DNA from: Leptoclinus maculatus
Taxonomy: Eukaryota > Chordata > Actinopteri > Perciformes > Stichaeidae
NCBI GenBank assembly: GCA_032191485.1
Contig: JAVDOI010000005.1
Coordinates: 2,440,001-2,504,000, forward strand
Length of the DNA stretch: 64,000 nt
Reading direction: 5' to 3'
In this document: positions 45,088 to 56,914 of the stretch, one piece after another
Layout of the letters: every line of letters starts with the position of its first letter
Position numbering within the stretch: position 1 is the first letter of the stretch
Notes under the pieces: generated by a model
Database searches by the model: none
Told to the model about the DNA's origin: nothing
Seen by the model: only the letters and a program-made list of their open reading frames with translations
Position numbers and translations under genes: made by a program

Positions 45088-46560
45088 GTATGTAATTATC
45101 TGTCTGCTTCTTCACACACAGATAGTAGACAAAGTGTGAGTCAAGGTGTTGTCTGTTCTTTATCACCACAGTCTCGTGCTGGATCTCTTTGTATAAGAGA
45201 TAATATAAATATCTTTCATGTTTCTATTCCTGAACTCAATTCTCTTAAACACAATGGAAGCTGCTGTCGTCACAGCTGACGAGACAATAAAACCAAACTG
45301 TCTCGCCTCGCGGCCATTTTTATATTATTATATTATTTAAAGGAACATTTTCCTCGAAATGTAACTGAGTCCCCAGAAACTGATTTTAAACATTTTATTC
45401 AACAGATGTCTCAGGAATTTCGTAGATCTGTTTTGAATCTTTGAATCTTTAAATTATTTTTAAAAATGACTCTACTTTAAATATATATATATTTTAGGAA
45501 CTTTATAAGATTCGCAGGAACCGCAAGAAAATCACATTTACTGCAGAAGACATCAGTAAAGAGAAGTTGAGGACGTGTTGATATTTTAAATACTGCGTTT
45601 TATACCTTGATTGTATTTTAACTTTTCACCACTGTTGAATATATATGGTCAACACATTGTAGTTATGTAAAGATCAATTGATTTTTTATTGAATATTTAA
45701 TACCAGTATAATAATCCCTCAGTGAGCTGTCAGTGTGACCTTATGAGACATGCAGCTCCTCGTCCATGTCGCAGAGAAAACCGTCAGTCACTCCTGCAGC
45801 TGACAGAAGCAGCTCGTTTAGTCTACAACCATCATATGAAATCAAAGCACATGTTTCTTGAAAAATGAAATATTCATATGTGGACTCGAATTCAACTTCA
45901 TCTTGTAAAATTCTGCAAACCTTTTTAAATCTTTAAACCGCTCAAAGGACCTGAAAGGACTTGGAAAAGAGAAAAAAGTAATCGTTATCACACTGTTGGG
46001 GCCTCGCCATGTGCTTAGAACAAGACTTGGGCCTGCTTGTTCTGCAGGCCAGTCAAAAGCCTGATTTGAGTTTAAGATAACAAGCTCCAGGAGTTGCTAA
46101 ATCACACCTAAGTCTGACTTTTCATCCAAACTCAGCACTGGGGTCTCATTGGACGAGAGCCACAGACACCTCAGGACTTCCTGTGCTGTCCCTTCCAGTC
46201 CCTGAAAACTACAAAACTCTGCATCACCCCCAACTCTCTGCCATCCCACGCGATTTAATTCACATGCAAGGAGGTGCGCACAGCTTTGTTGCTTTTAAAA
46301 GAAAATCCCAGGTCATAGTCTTAACTTTGCTGGACGAGCAATAGACTTTGTTTTTGGATCCTGAAAAAGAGAAGCGGACAACTTGCCTGCAGAAGGAAGG
46401 AAATGCATTCCTCAGAGAAAAAGGACAAATTCTCTTTCCAATCATGTTTACCGGTCGTAAGGAAGAAAAATTCCCTTAACCTCCGAGGAATCCTGAGTTT
46501 ATTTACTTTGACTATTGACATTGTGAGTGAATACTAATTATGAGACTTAGTTTATTGTTT

Positions 46561-46594
46561 GGTTATTGGTCCCTGATCTCAGGGACCAATAACC
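46561..46594. repeat. 34-bp perfect palindrome
   Basis: GGTTATTGGTCCCTGA and TCAGGGACCAATAACC form 16-bp arms around a TC centre. It is not followed by a T run and lies in AT-rich sequence near ATTATTATT. Confidence 0.9.
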
Positions 46595-46680
46595 CGTTAT
46601 TATTATTTGTTAATAATGTTATTGACTTTAATAATTCTATTGATGCCAATAACTTAGTTTTTCATATTTGCTGATAACCA

Positions 46681-47230
46681 AACACGCGCTTTTTTGTAGT
46701 TGCTTTGTGTCTTTTTGTAGTTATTTTGCATTTTTTGGTCGTAGCTTTGAGTCTTTTTGTAGTTGCTTTGAGACTCTTTGTAGTCGTTTTGAGTCTTTTT
46801 GTAGTTGTTTTGTGTCTTTTTGTAGTTATTTTGCATTTTTTGGTGGTAGCTTTGAGTCTTTTTGTAGTTGCTTTGAGACTCTTTGTAGTCGTTTTGAGTC
46901 TTTTTGTAGTTGTTTTGTGTCTTTTTGTAGTTATTTTGCATTTTTTGGTCGTAGCTTTGAGTCTTTTTGTAGTTGCTTTGAGACTCTTTGTAGTCGTTTT
47001 GAGTCTTTTTGTAGTTGTTTTGTGTGTCTTTGAAGTTGTTTGCATCTTTTTGTTGTTGCTTTGTGTCTCTTTGTGCTTGGTTTGCCTTTTCATAGTCGTT
47101 GTGACTTGTGAGTCTCTTTGTGGTCTATTTATGTCTCTTTGCAGGAGTTCTGCCTCTCTTTGTAAGCTGTGTTGTGTCTCTTTGAAGGCTGTTTGGTGTC
47201 TTTTTGTGGCTGTTTTGCTCCTTTGAGGGA
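46681..47230. repeat. 21-bp minisatellite with 105-bp higher-order unit
   Basis: The basic unit is of the type GTCTTTTTGTAGTTGCTTTGA. Landmark word TTATTTTGCATTTTTTGG occurs at 46721, 46826 and 46931, giving a 105-bp (5 x 21) higher-order period repeated about 2.5 times before decaying into variants. Because 21 is divisible by 3, long ORFs exist on both strands (for example 46662-47093 minus, 46705-47226 plus), but these are repeat translations. Confidence 0.95.
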
Positions 47231-47239
47231 TATCTTGTA

Positions 47240-49451
47240 AGTGAAGGCCAGAGGGGCCCCTGATACTTTGGGCCCTTGGGCATGTGCCTCTGATGTGCTG
47301 CCTGAGGCACAGAGAGAAAATAATAAAATAACGAGTTGCTCGCCTGCAAATTCACAGTCAACAACAGGTTATGATGAGTTCAAGGAGGGGTTACATTTCA
47401 CTAACCTTAAACAAAACCTTTTACAAAAGCATTTAAATGCTGAATGGGATTTTGCAGAATCAACATTAAAAACAAATCAAACTAAACCCAGATCATTCAA
47501 CACATTCTATTTTATTAACTTCTATGACTATTACTAAAACAGTAGTGGATAACCTCCTTAATGTTGGACACGTTTGAAGTAAAGACAGCTCTCACTCAAC
47601 CAAACCCCAAAAGCTACCTCACTGTTGAATAATAAACATGATGCAGCTGTTCCTGGTCACTTCCTTTAAATAATCTCTCATATTGTTTCCACAAAATTAA
47701 AGTACACAGTTGCAGAATAATTGAAGTTGCAGGAGTTATAATTAATAATAATAGTAATAATTACGATTTTAGGTAGATTCACGACTCTATAATTAAACAA
47801 TAATAATAATAATAATTAAGTGTAACAAATATGACTTGAGGTTCAATTATGTGCAAAATGTTTGGAGCTATCTTCAACCTAAAGACAACAAACAGGACAA
47901 ACAGGACAGCACAGACAATAGACAACAACTCTGTGAAGAGTTCAATTTAGAGTTATGGCATTTTCATAATTTGTACATCAATTGAAAAACAAAAAGGACT
48001 ATATAATAATAATGATAATAATATCTGTATTTATATAGCACCTTTACAAAGTGCTTTGACAGACAAAGCAAAGCAGTAAAACAACAGGAAGCTCAACAGT
48101 GAGGCCCAACAAAACAACACAAACTAAGGTGAGAGTTAAACCCTGAAAAAACTATACAACAGATGAAATGATAAAACCAATCGCTACGATAAAAATAAAC
48201 TGATGAGGACACAAGGAGGGGAAGAAGGATGGATGTAGAGAAATAATGAGCGATAAAAGAAAAGAAGAATGAAAATAGGACAATTAACAAGGGCAAAAAA
48301 AGTACAATTTAAAGAATGAAAAAATAAAAAAGGGAAAAACGAGAGATGATCTCACATGTTTACGCTGCTTCTTTAGGAGATTGGGAGCATTTCTGTTGCC
48401 TCTTAACGGCTCTCAACACGACAACGGCTTAGCCAGTGACTCGCAACTACTAGTGCTAACTACGGCAACAGTGCTAACAGTGTTTTAAACTTTGACATTT
48501 AGACCATATTTGACACTGGCTTTCAACTGAGAAATTTGGATGCGGTTTCTTATTAGAGAATGAAAAATGTCACTCTTGGAAATTCCAGCGAAATATGGTC
48601 GAAATGTGAAAGTTTAATCAAAATGTCGGTGATAAAACTTTCACCGTTTAACCAATTTGGAACTATAAACTATTTTGAATTCATAAAATCAGTTCATACA
48701 CTCCACTAACTTGTATTCCTGTATTTTATATCTCTGTTTTTATTTTATATTCTCTCTTAAGTGTTTTTAATTGTATTTGAATGTCCTTTTAAATGTGTTT
48801 CTTTTGCACTCTGTCTGAAGATGTTTTATGTGAAGCGACTTGAATTGCCAGTTGATGAAATGTTTTACATAAATAAACTTGCCTTTCCTAAAAGGACCTT
48901 GCTGCTCATGACAATATATTGTATGTTGAGTCATTTGGCGGGTGAGTAATGGTGGCAAACTTAAATATGATTTAAGTAACGAGAAAAACTGGTCGATTGA
49001 CTGACACTCATCAATAGGCGACTATGGTTGCTTAGCAACAACAACCCAAAAAGCAGACTGCTCGGCTCCACAGGTGTCAGTGTGACTTCAGTGATTCTCC
49101 GTGTTCAGAGTCACTGCTGCCTCTCCTTGAATGACTCGGCTCTGTGGCATTTGTGTAACCTGTGCTGGTGCCGCTCTGTTGGTGATCCATTTGTTGTATT
49201 TATTATTGTATTATGTTTAAATTCTACTAATATGCAGCAGCGTATACATTTCAAGCACAATGTAATGGCAACAGTATTACATTTTTCATTAAAATAATAA
49301 AGGAAAGTTTGATGGAAAAAGTTTCACAGTTAAAGCGTTCACTGATAAATAATTACATTTGTTTTCCTGTAGAATATATTATTTTTGGCAACTGAAGCAT
49401 GAATACGATTTTTAAAGTTGCATTCAGGCAACTAATAGTGCTTTGCTAAAG
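47240..49451. other. No gene recognised
   Basis: Mostly anonymous AT-rich sequence. Near 48005-48100 the words ATAATAATATCTGTATTTAT and ATAGCACCTTTACAAAGTGC resemble the reverse complement of an L2-type 3' end. ORFs are short. Confidence 0.4.
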
Positions 49452-49455
49452 TTAA

Positions 49456-49961
49456 GCCCCAGTTCCACCGAAAGCCGGATATACTACGGATGTCCCCGGA
49501 TACACTACGGATCAGATCCGGGGTCATCCGGGAGTGGAACCGTAGTGAAACCGTAGTCAGTCCGGGATGTTCCGTTATGAACCGTAGTAAAACCGTGGCC
49601 ATCCGTGCTGAACCGTGGCCATCCGTGACCATCCGTGCCCATCCGTGGCGTATCCGGGAAGACGAGCGGCTCGTCGGACGTACAACTAACATCAGAACTA
49701 TTTATACCCTGACGCTTCATCCGGGACGCATCCGGGACGCATCCGGGACGCATCCGTGACGCATCCGTGACGCATCCGGGCCGTGTCCGTGGCGTATCCG
49801 TAGTTGAACCGTGGTCAAACATATCAAATGTGTTGTCATCCGGGACGATTTCATTCCCTGATCACCCCGGTTCACTGCGGATCACCCCGGTTCTGACCTC
49901 TTTTTATCCGAGGTGATCTGGGGACATCCGTAGTATATCCGGCTTTCGGTGGAACTGGGGC
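49456..49961. mobile_element. 506-bp GC-rich MITE with long perfect TIRs
   Basis: The left 44-bp block beginning near GCCCCAGTTCCACCGAAAGC is exactly complementary to the right block ending GCTTTCGGTGGAACTGGGGC. Flanks are TTAA (49452-49455) and TTTA (49962-49965), so the target site is TTAA-like with one mismatch. The interior consists of variants of an 11-bp unit GCATCCGGGAC/GCATCCGTGAC plus CCGTGGCCATCC motifs, strongly GC-rich against AT-rich surroundings. No coding capacity; both-strand ORFs are repeat translations. Superfamily undetermined (piggyBac is one candidate because of TTAA). Confidence 0.85.
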
Positions 49962-49965
49962 TTTA

Positions 49966-50880
49966 GGGAAAAATTATCTGACATTGCGACTCAGCAAGAG
50001 TACTGTGAGTGTTGTAAATAATTATAATGGCAGGAAAGTCAGTGTCACTGGTGGAGGTGGAGATGTACTTTTTGTGTTTGTGTTTGTGTCTGTGGTTAAG
50101 GAGTGATAACTGGAAACCATCAAAGCAGACTGAAGACGAGTCAGGTCTCGGGCTGGAGTGGAGCCTGGGGCATATGAAATAGTTTCATTAGCCAAAACTG
50201 GACATTGAATTATTAATTAGGAAGAATCTTGTTATTTATGTATATTGTAGACATCAATGACCCAACGATAGACCTGGTTAATTATAGACCCATTTCTGAT
50301 GGTAAGCTGGCTTGACTGAGTAAAATCGGTGACAACAGTCTGAGTTCTCTCTGTAAGAGTGAATTTACTTCATCCAGACCTGTAGACTGCAGTAACAAAA
50401 GTAAGAGGATAACATTTAGAAGAATAAATACCGGCCTCTCTGCACGACCCTCAATAGACCTGATGCCGAGTACGATTTATTTAATTCTGGTGTATTTCAG
50501 ACCAAAGACACCAAAGTGAACACCACTTTAAAATGTCTGCTCATTCTCATTAGAGTTACTACATTCTCTCCTGAAGGTGTGGTACTACCACACGTACTGA
50601 CATAAGAAAATAAACAAACAAGACAAAGCTGCACAATGACGACAAAGGTTGGTGTAGTCCTGTCCGGAAAACAAACATTTACATCATAAATATCATCCCT
50701 AAAAATAAAAAAATCCAACATCATATCTGAAAAGAATGTCCCTCAACAGGTTTGTAAACACTGTAAGAATAGGCAGTGTGAATAAGACATTACTAATTTA
50801 GGGCGTGGCCACCCCACCTTAAAAGAACACAATTCATGTACGTCCTTGTTCATTGCCTGATGTCATTTTACCTGCTTTGT
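49966..50880. other. No gene recognised
   Basis: Anonymous sequence upstream of the mucin-like gene. It probably includes its distal promoter. Confidence 0.4.
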
Positions 50881-50885
50881 GAGGA

Positions 50886-50893
50886 TATAAAAG
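50886..50893 (+). promoter_or_regulatory. TATA box of the mucin-like gene
   Basis: TATAAAAG, about 30 bp upstream of the inferred transcription start near 50918. Confidence 0.6.
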
Positions 50894-50917
50894 CTGTTAT
50901 CTGTTCAGTGGAGGACA

Positions 50918-51032
50918 TCAATCAGCAAACAGCAAAGGACACTGAACAGGTGGAATCAGAGAGCATCACAACTTCAGTCACGGCAGCAAAGAAAAGTCAA
51001 GGCCAGAAGAAATCTGTCCAATTTCAATTAAT
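50918..51032 (+). other. Probable 5' UTR exon of the mucin-like gene
   Basis: Begins downstream of the TATA box, has no ATG in a useful frame, and ends at a good donor AAT|GTGAGT (51033). The next acceptor, TTTACATTTATAG, ends at 51563, just 5' of the signal-peptide ATG at 51583. Confidence 0.5.
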
Positions 51033-51582
51033 GTGAGTCGTGTTTCCATCCTTTTTTCAATTACAATGTTATGAAACTACATATTTGTTCTTTGTCAGTG
51101 GTGTTACAGTTTTGTGTTCTACTTGTCTAATGTATGCTTTAAATATTGTGTGCAGCTTAAAATATGTTATATGTTGATATTTGACAGTTGTATTTAACTT
51201 AAAAGTTGAATTAATTGAAAAAAGCATGTTTTATTGCAGAAACAGTGTAGATGCTAACACAAAGAAAATTCGAATTTGTAACACCTAACCTTTATTTTTC
51301 CTCTAAATAAATGGCAGTAGTTAGTATTAACAGCTAACAAAGTATAATTGTCTTTAAGACGCAGTGAAATAATCATAATAATTTAAACATTATGATATTG
51401 ATGATATGACATTTTGGTAAATCAGCGATTTACAATAATGCCAATGAAAATCAATAACAGATGGTTTTAATTACAGATCTTACAAAATTTACGAATTGTC
51501 AAAACACTATTTAGTTGTCATTACTGAATTGAATCTAACAAACATCTGCATTTACATTTATAGAACAGAAAAACACTTTCCC

Positions 51583-54477
51583 ATGATGATGATGCAGATC
51601 TGTGTCGTCCTACTTCTGTGTATTGGTAAGTTTAAGTTATTGATTACCAGTAAAAGATGCTGTAAAACTTTTCAAATGTGGAATCAAACTTTTAAATTCT
51701 TACTAATTCATCCATTATATTGCTGAACAGCATCAGGCAATGCAGAGAGCCCAACAACCACGGTTGCTCCAACAACAACTACAGCAGCCGCAATAACCAC
51801 AGCACCCGCCACAACAACCACAGCAGCTGCCACAACGACCACAGCAGCCGCAACAACGAATACAGCTGCCTCAACAACAACTACAGCAGGCGCAACAACA
51901 ACTGCACCAGCTGCAACAACAACCGTAGCAGCTGCAACAACAACAGTTGCCCCAATAACCATAGCAGCCACAACAACGACCACAGCTGCATCAACAACAA
52001 CCACAGCAGCCGCAACAACAACTGCACCAGCTACAACAACCACTCCAGCTACAGCCACAACAATCACACCGGCTCCTACAACAACTACAGCAGCTGCAAC
52101 AACCACAGCTGCTGCAACAACAACTTCAGCAGCCGCAACAACCACGGATGGCCCAACAACAACTACAGCAGCCGCAACAACCCCAGCTGAAGCCACAACA
52201 ACCACAGCAGCCGCAACAACAACCACCGCTGCCCCAACAACCACAGCTGTAGTCGCATTAACAACCACAATTGCCCCAACAACAACAGCTGTAGTCGCAA
52301 CAACCACAATTGCCCCAACAACTAAAGCAGCCGCAACAACGACCACAGCTGCCTCAACAACTACAGCAGGCGCAACAACAACTACAGCAGGCGCAACAAC
52401 AACTACACCAGCTGCAACAACAACCCTAGCAGCTGCAACAACCACAGTTGTTGCAACAACAACTTCAGCAGCCGCAACAACCACGGATGGCCCAACAACA
52501 ACTACAGCAGCCACAACAACCCCAGCTGAAGCCACAACCACAGCAGCCTCAACAACAACCACCGCTGCCCCAACAACCACAGCTGCAGTCGCAACAACCA
52601 CAGTTACAACACCAAAAACTACATTAGCAGCAACAACGACCACCGCTGCTCCAACAACCACAGCTGTAGTCACAACAACCACAATTGCCCCAACAACCAC
52701 AGCTGTAGTCACAACAACTGCAACAGCAGCTGCAACAACCACAGCTGCCCTAACAACGACCACAGTTGCCACAACTGCACCAGCTACAACAACCCCAGCT
52801 GCAGCCACAACCACAGCTGTAGTCGCAACAACTACAGCAGCCACCACAGCCACACCTGCTCCTATAACAACTACAGCACCCGCAACAACGACCACAGCTG
52901 CCTCAACAACAACTGCAACAGCTACAATAACAACCCAAGCTGCAGCCACAACAACTACAGCAGCCGCAACAACCACAGTTGCTGCCACAACGACCACAGC
53001 AGCCGCAACAATGACCACAGCTGCCTCAACAACTACAGCAGGCGCAACAACAACTGCACCAGCTGCAACTACAACCATAGCAGCTGCAACAACCACAGCT
53101 GCAGCCCCAACAACTACAGCAGCCGCAATAACGACCACAGCTGCCTCAACAACAACTACAGCAGCCGCAACAACAACTGCACCAGCTACAACAACAACCC
53201 CAGCTGCAGCCACAACAACAAAACCTGCTCCTACAACAACTACAGCAGCCGCAACAACCACAGTTGCCCCAACAACTACAGCAGCTGCAACAACAACTGC
53301 ACCTGCAGCTGCAACAACCACAGCTGCCTTAACAATGACCACAGTTGCCACAACTGCACCAGCTACAACAACCCCAGCTGTAGCCACAACAACCACAGCT
53401 GTAGTCGCAACAACCACAGTTGCCCCAACAACTACAGCAGCCACCACAGCCACACCTGCTCCTATAACAACTACAGCATCCGCAACAACGACCACAGCTG
53501 CCTCAACAACAACTGCAACAGCTACAATAACAACCCAAGATGCAGCCACAACAACTACAGCAGCCGCAACAACCACAGTTGCTGCCACAACGACCACAGC
53601 AGCCACAACAATGACCACAGCTGCCTCAACAACTACAGCAGGCGCAACAACAACAACTGCACCAGCTGCAACTACAACCATAGCAGCTGCAACAACCACA
53701 GCTGCAGCCCCAACAACTACAGCAGCCGCAATAACGACCACAGCTGCCTCAACAACAACTACAGCAGCCGCAACAACAACTGCACCAGCTACAACAACAA
53801 CCCCAACTGCAGCCACAACAACAACACCTGCTCCTACAACAACTACAACAGCCGCAACAACCACAGTTGCCCCAACAACTACAGCAGCTGCAACAACAAC
53901 TGCACCTGCAGCTGCAACAACCACAGTTGCCCTAACGACGACCACAGTTGCCACAACTGCACCAGCTACAACAACCCCAGGTGGCCCAACAACAACTACA
54001 GCAACCACAACAACCACACCTGCTCCTATAACAACTCCAGCAGCCGCAATAACAACTGCACCAGCTACAACAACAACCCCAGTTGCAGCCACAACAACCA
54101 CATCTGATCCTACAACAACTACAGCAGCCGCAACAACCACAGCTGCTCCTACAACAACTTCAGCAGCCACAACAACCACAACTGATCCTACAACAACTAC
54201 AGCAGCCGCAACAACCACAGCTGCTCCTACAACAACTACACCAGCAGCAACAATGACCACAGCCACTGCAACAACCCCAGCTGCAGCCACAACAACCACA
54301 GTTGCCCCAACAACTACACCAGCCGCAACAACCACAGTAGCCGCAACAACAACTACACCAGCAACAACAACAACAACCACAACAGTTGCCCCAGCAGCTG
54401 CTACCTCGTCTGCAGTCATCAACAAAACAAGTTTCTTTTTCATCGTAGCAATTGTTACAGCAGTTATTTGGAATTAA
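51583..54477 (+). CDS. Thr/Ala-rich, probably GPI-anchored, mucin-like protein
   Basis: Model: 51583-51625 joined to 51731-54477 (929 codons). Exon 1 gives MMMMQICVVLLLCI and splices (G|GTAAGT donor, TGCTGAACAG acceptor) in phase 1 to ASGNAESPTTT. Together these look like a cleavable signal peptide. I followed the frame codon by codon across the 2.7-kb second exon and found no stop before 54475-54477. The body is almost entirely Thr, Ala, Pro and Val (TTTAAATTT, APTTTT type blocks), the composition of a heavily O-glycosylated mucin domain, with no cysteine-rich module seen. The C-terminus ends SSAVINKTSFFFIVAIVTAV and two more residues, a small-residue site plus hydrophobic tail typical of a GPI-anchor signal, so a cell-surface mucin is likely. 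Transcript end: ATTAAA at 54626. Not recognised as a named gene. Confidence 0.75.
52838..54000 (+). repeat. 600-bp higher-order duplication within the mucin exon
   Basis: Landmarks such as GCCACACCTGCTCCTATAAC recur 600 bp apart (52850 and 53450), as does AACAATGACCACAGCTGCCT (53008 and 53608). The second copy has an extra ACA after 53649. The duplicated unit is 200 codons and keeps the frame. Confidence 0.85.
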
Positions 54478-54625
54478 CAACTGGACTGGAACAAGAGACT
54501 AAATACTACCAACATTTAGACGCTTTACACATCAAGTGTTATTTCTGAAGAGGCTGAAGGATTGAAATGTATTTATTATCATTATTTAACATGCATATCT
54601 GTTATTTATACTATCTATTTTATCT

Positions 54626-54631
54626 ATTAAA
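54626..54631 (+). terminator. Polyadenylation signal (ATTAAA)
   Basis: Common variant signal about 150 bp after the mucin-like stop codon. Confidence 0.5.
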
Positions 54632-54659
54632 TTATAAGAAGCTTCAACCCTGACTTGTG

Positions 54660-56900
54660 TTCTTTACAAATACAAAACTCATTTTATGATCACGCTCTGA
54701 TATTATGCACTAATGAAATGTTTATTGTTCTGACATAAGACAGCAGAAATATAACTGTTACTGACTCACGTTAACATCGACAGAGAACCAAATGATTCTC
54801 ACACTGTGTGCAGATACAACAACATGAAGGAGATATTTAATACCCATAGTTCAGTTCTTTGTATTCATTTGCATTACACTGTTAGGAGTTAATTGAATCT
54901 ACACCCTGTGCTGCATACTGTGACTGCTCTGTTGTCTTCATTTGGATATCCATGTTAATGTGTAAAGTATTTAAAGTATTAAAGTGTGAAATGCAAAGAA
55001 CACAAAGCGTTTCATCTATGTGGATGACGTGGCATCGTACTTATATTTGTTTCTTTTGGTAGTGTCTTGTCACTCATGTTGGCTGGGCTTCTCATGAAGC
55101 AAATGTTAATATCATCATTACAGGTAAAAGCCGACAAATAAGTTTATTTATTGACATCACAGCGCAATTGTGAACAGTTTGTTAATTTTTCATGAATTCT
55201 CTCAATTTAGTTCTTTGAAAAGCAGCTTCCGAATGGAACAGCTCACAAAATCAACGTGGCAAACATTCAGAGGGCTAGAGTTGCCCAATAGAAGCTTCAT
55301 GTTGATGTTTAAAGACGGTTCAAGGTTATGCTGGTAGAATTGTTTCAACACAATGTCAACTGGTAGTTCACATTAATTGTTTCTTCAAATCTGGAAAGAG
55401 TCTTTTGACAATTTGAGCACAACATATCAAATGTCGTTGTACTCCACTGTGTTGCGGTGATCTACAACCAATATCTCAAAATTACCAGAAGTATCCTGAT
55501 TGCCCTCCAGGTGTTTAAACAAAAGGGTTTTTGATTAAACACAGAGGCTTAGATTTTAGATTTACTCCCTTCTTCTGCGTCTTTATCATTATTATTGTCA
55601 AACTCTTGGGTCAACTTGAGGAACCGTTTTCACTCTATAATCCCTGAACAATATCCCCAAGAATTGAAGATGTGCATTGAATGTGCACAGTAAAATGGGA
55701 AACTCAAACCAAGCAATCTGATCTGTCAAAGAGGTTTTAAACAGGTGTCAATAATTGCCATGCTCTGTAACTGGAGGAGGAGCTGCCCAGAAACACTGCA
55801 CTCTCATCATGAATGAGGAAACGTTTCACATAAACACCAGCAACAATAAGTGACCATGGTGAGTGTCTCATACAAAGTGTTTGATGACGATTGAACCTTG
55901 AAAAGGGAAAATGAATGGTCTGTCAGATGTTGCTGACAAAATGCACATGTTTGCGGAAAATGAATCTGTTTGCCTTGTGCCAACAATAACTTATTTTTCA
56001 AGCTTATAGAATGTAAGGTTTGCAGCAAAAATTAATCAAACAATATCAATTATTTTATTTGTGTACATTTTGTTGCCCTTTACTTTCACTTAAGGCTATA
56101 TAGGCATTATAGACTTTCTGGTTTTGCTTTGATGTAACACTAGATTTATAAGACAAGATTGGCATTGATGTTATTTCATGTTGTGTTATGCCATTTAAAG
56201 AAATGAAGAGACATCTATTTGAAGTACTTATTCTTTGTCTTTTTTAATAAATCCTTTAAAAGGAAACATGTTTAAACCTTTGATTTAAAGCAAATATAAC
56301 TATATATACACATCCATTGTCCAGATCTGCTCCAAAACATGTGAAAATACAAAAAAGGTGTCATATCTGAAAAATGTTAATGAATTGCCATTCATTTTGT
56401 AAAACATTTCCTCAATCTATCAATGTATAAATATCAGCAGAGAAACAATGCAAGAAACAAGCTATTTGTAATATGTCAAAAAGACGCAGTGTGGTGCAAT
56501 CTTTATCACAGTTTAGTATATTGGATTAACTATTAAAAGATTAAAACAAAACATGGATCTGTGTCAACAACTGAGTACAGTATGTTGACACAATTCATCA
56601 TATCTGATCTACAACAGCCAAAACTCGCAAACCATTCCTTCCTGTTCTTCTGAAAGACAATTTTTCCCATGAAACAAAACAAATGAAAGTATGTGTACAG
56701 CTGCTATTATACGCCTGACTCTGAATGAATGAAGCCTGAAACAATACAAACATTGATCTCGGCTTACTAATCAGGTCGGATGAGTTATAGTGACAAACTG
56801 TTCACAGACCAGCACCTATGCTTGGCTTTCTTTACAGTCACATGGTTCGTATTTTACAGAAATCTTTGAGCTCCACAAAGTCAATTTCAGCAGGACCTCA
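54660..56900. other. No gene recognised
   Basis: Anonymous sequence, partly the 3' flank of the HECT gene. An AATAAA on the minus strand at 56054-56059 could end that transcript. Confidence 0.4.
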
Positions 56901-56914
56901 ATAATCCATCCACT

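Noticed and set aside
46662..47226. Long ORFs with seven-residue repeats on both strands
   Set aside because: The repeat unit is 21 bp, so every frame without a stop stays open. No start context or unique sequence.
51720..52190. 156-codon plus ORF rich in Asn and Ser over the mucin exon
   Set aside because: Wrong frame of the repeat. The frame joined to the signal exon continues to the true end.
51731..54400. Antifreeze glycoprotein gene
   Set aside because: No strict Thr-Ala-Ala periodicity and no cleavage spacers; the C-terminus looks GPI-like. Kept only as a low-weight comparison.
51708..54443. 911-codon minus-strand ORF rich in Val and Ala
   Set aside because: It is the complement of the Thr/Ala repeat. 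The plus strand has a signal peptide, in-phase splice and GPI-like tail; the minus frame has none.
54160..54480. 106-codon Cys/Gly-rich minus ORF
   Set aside because: Antisense of the mucin repeat, not a cysteine-rich protein.
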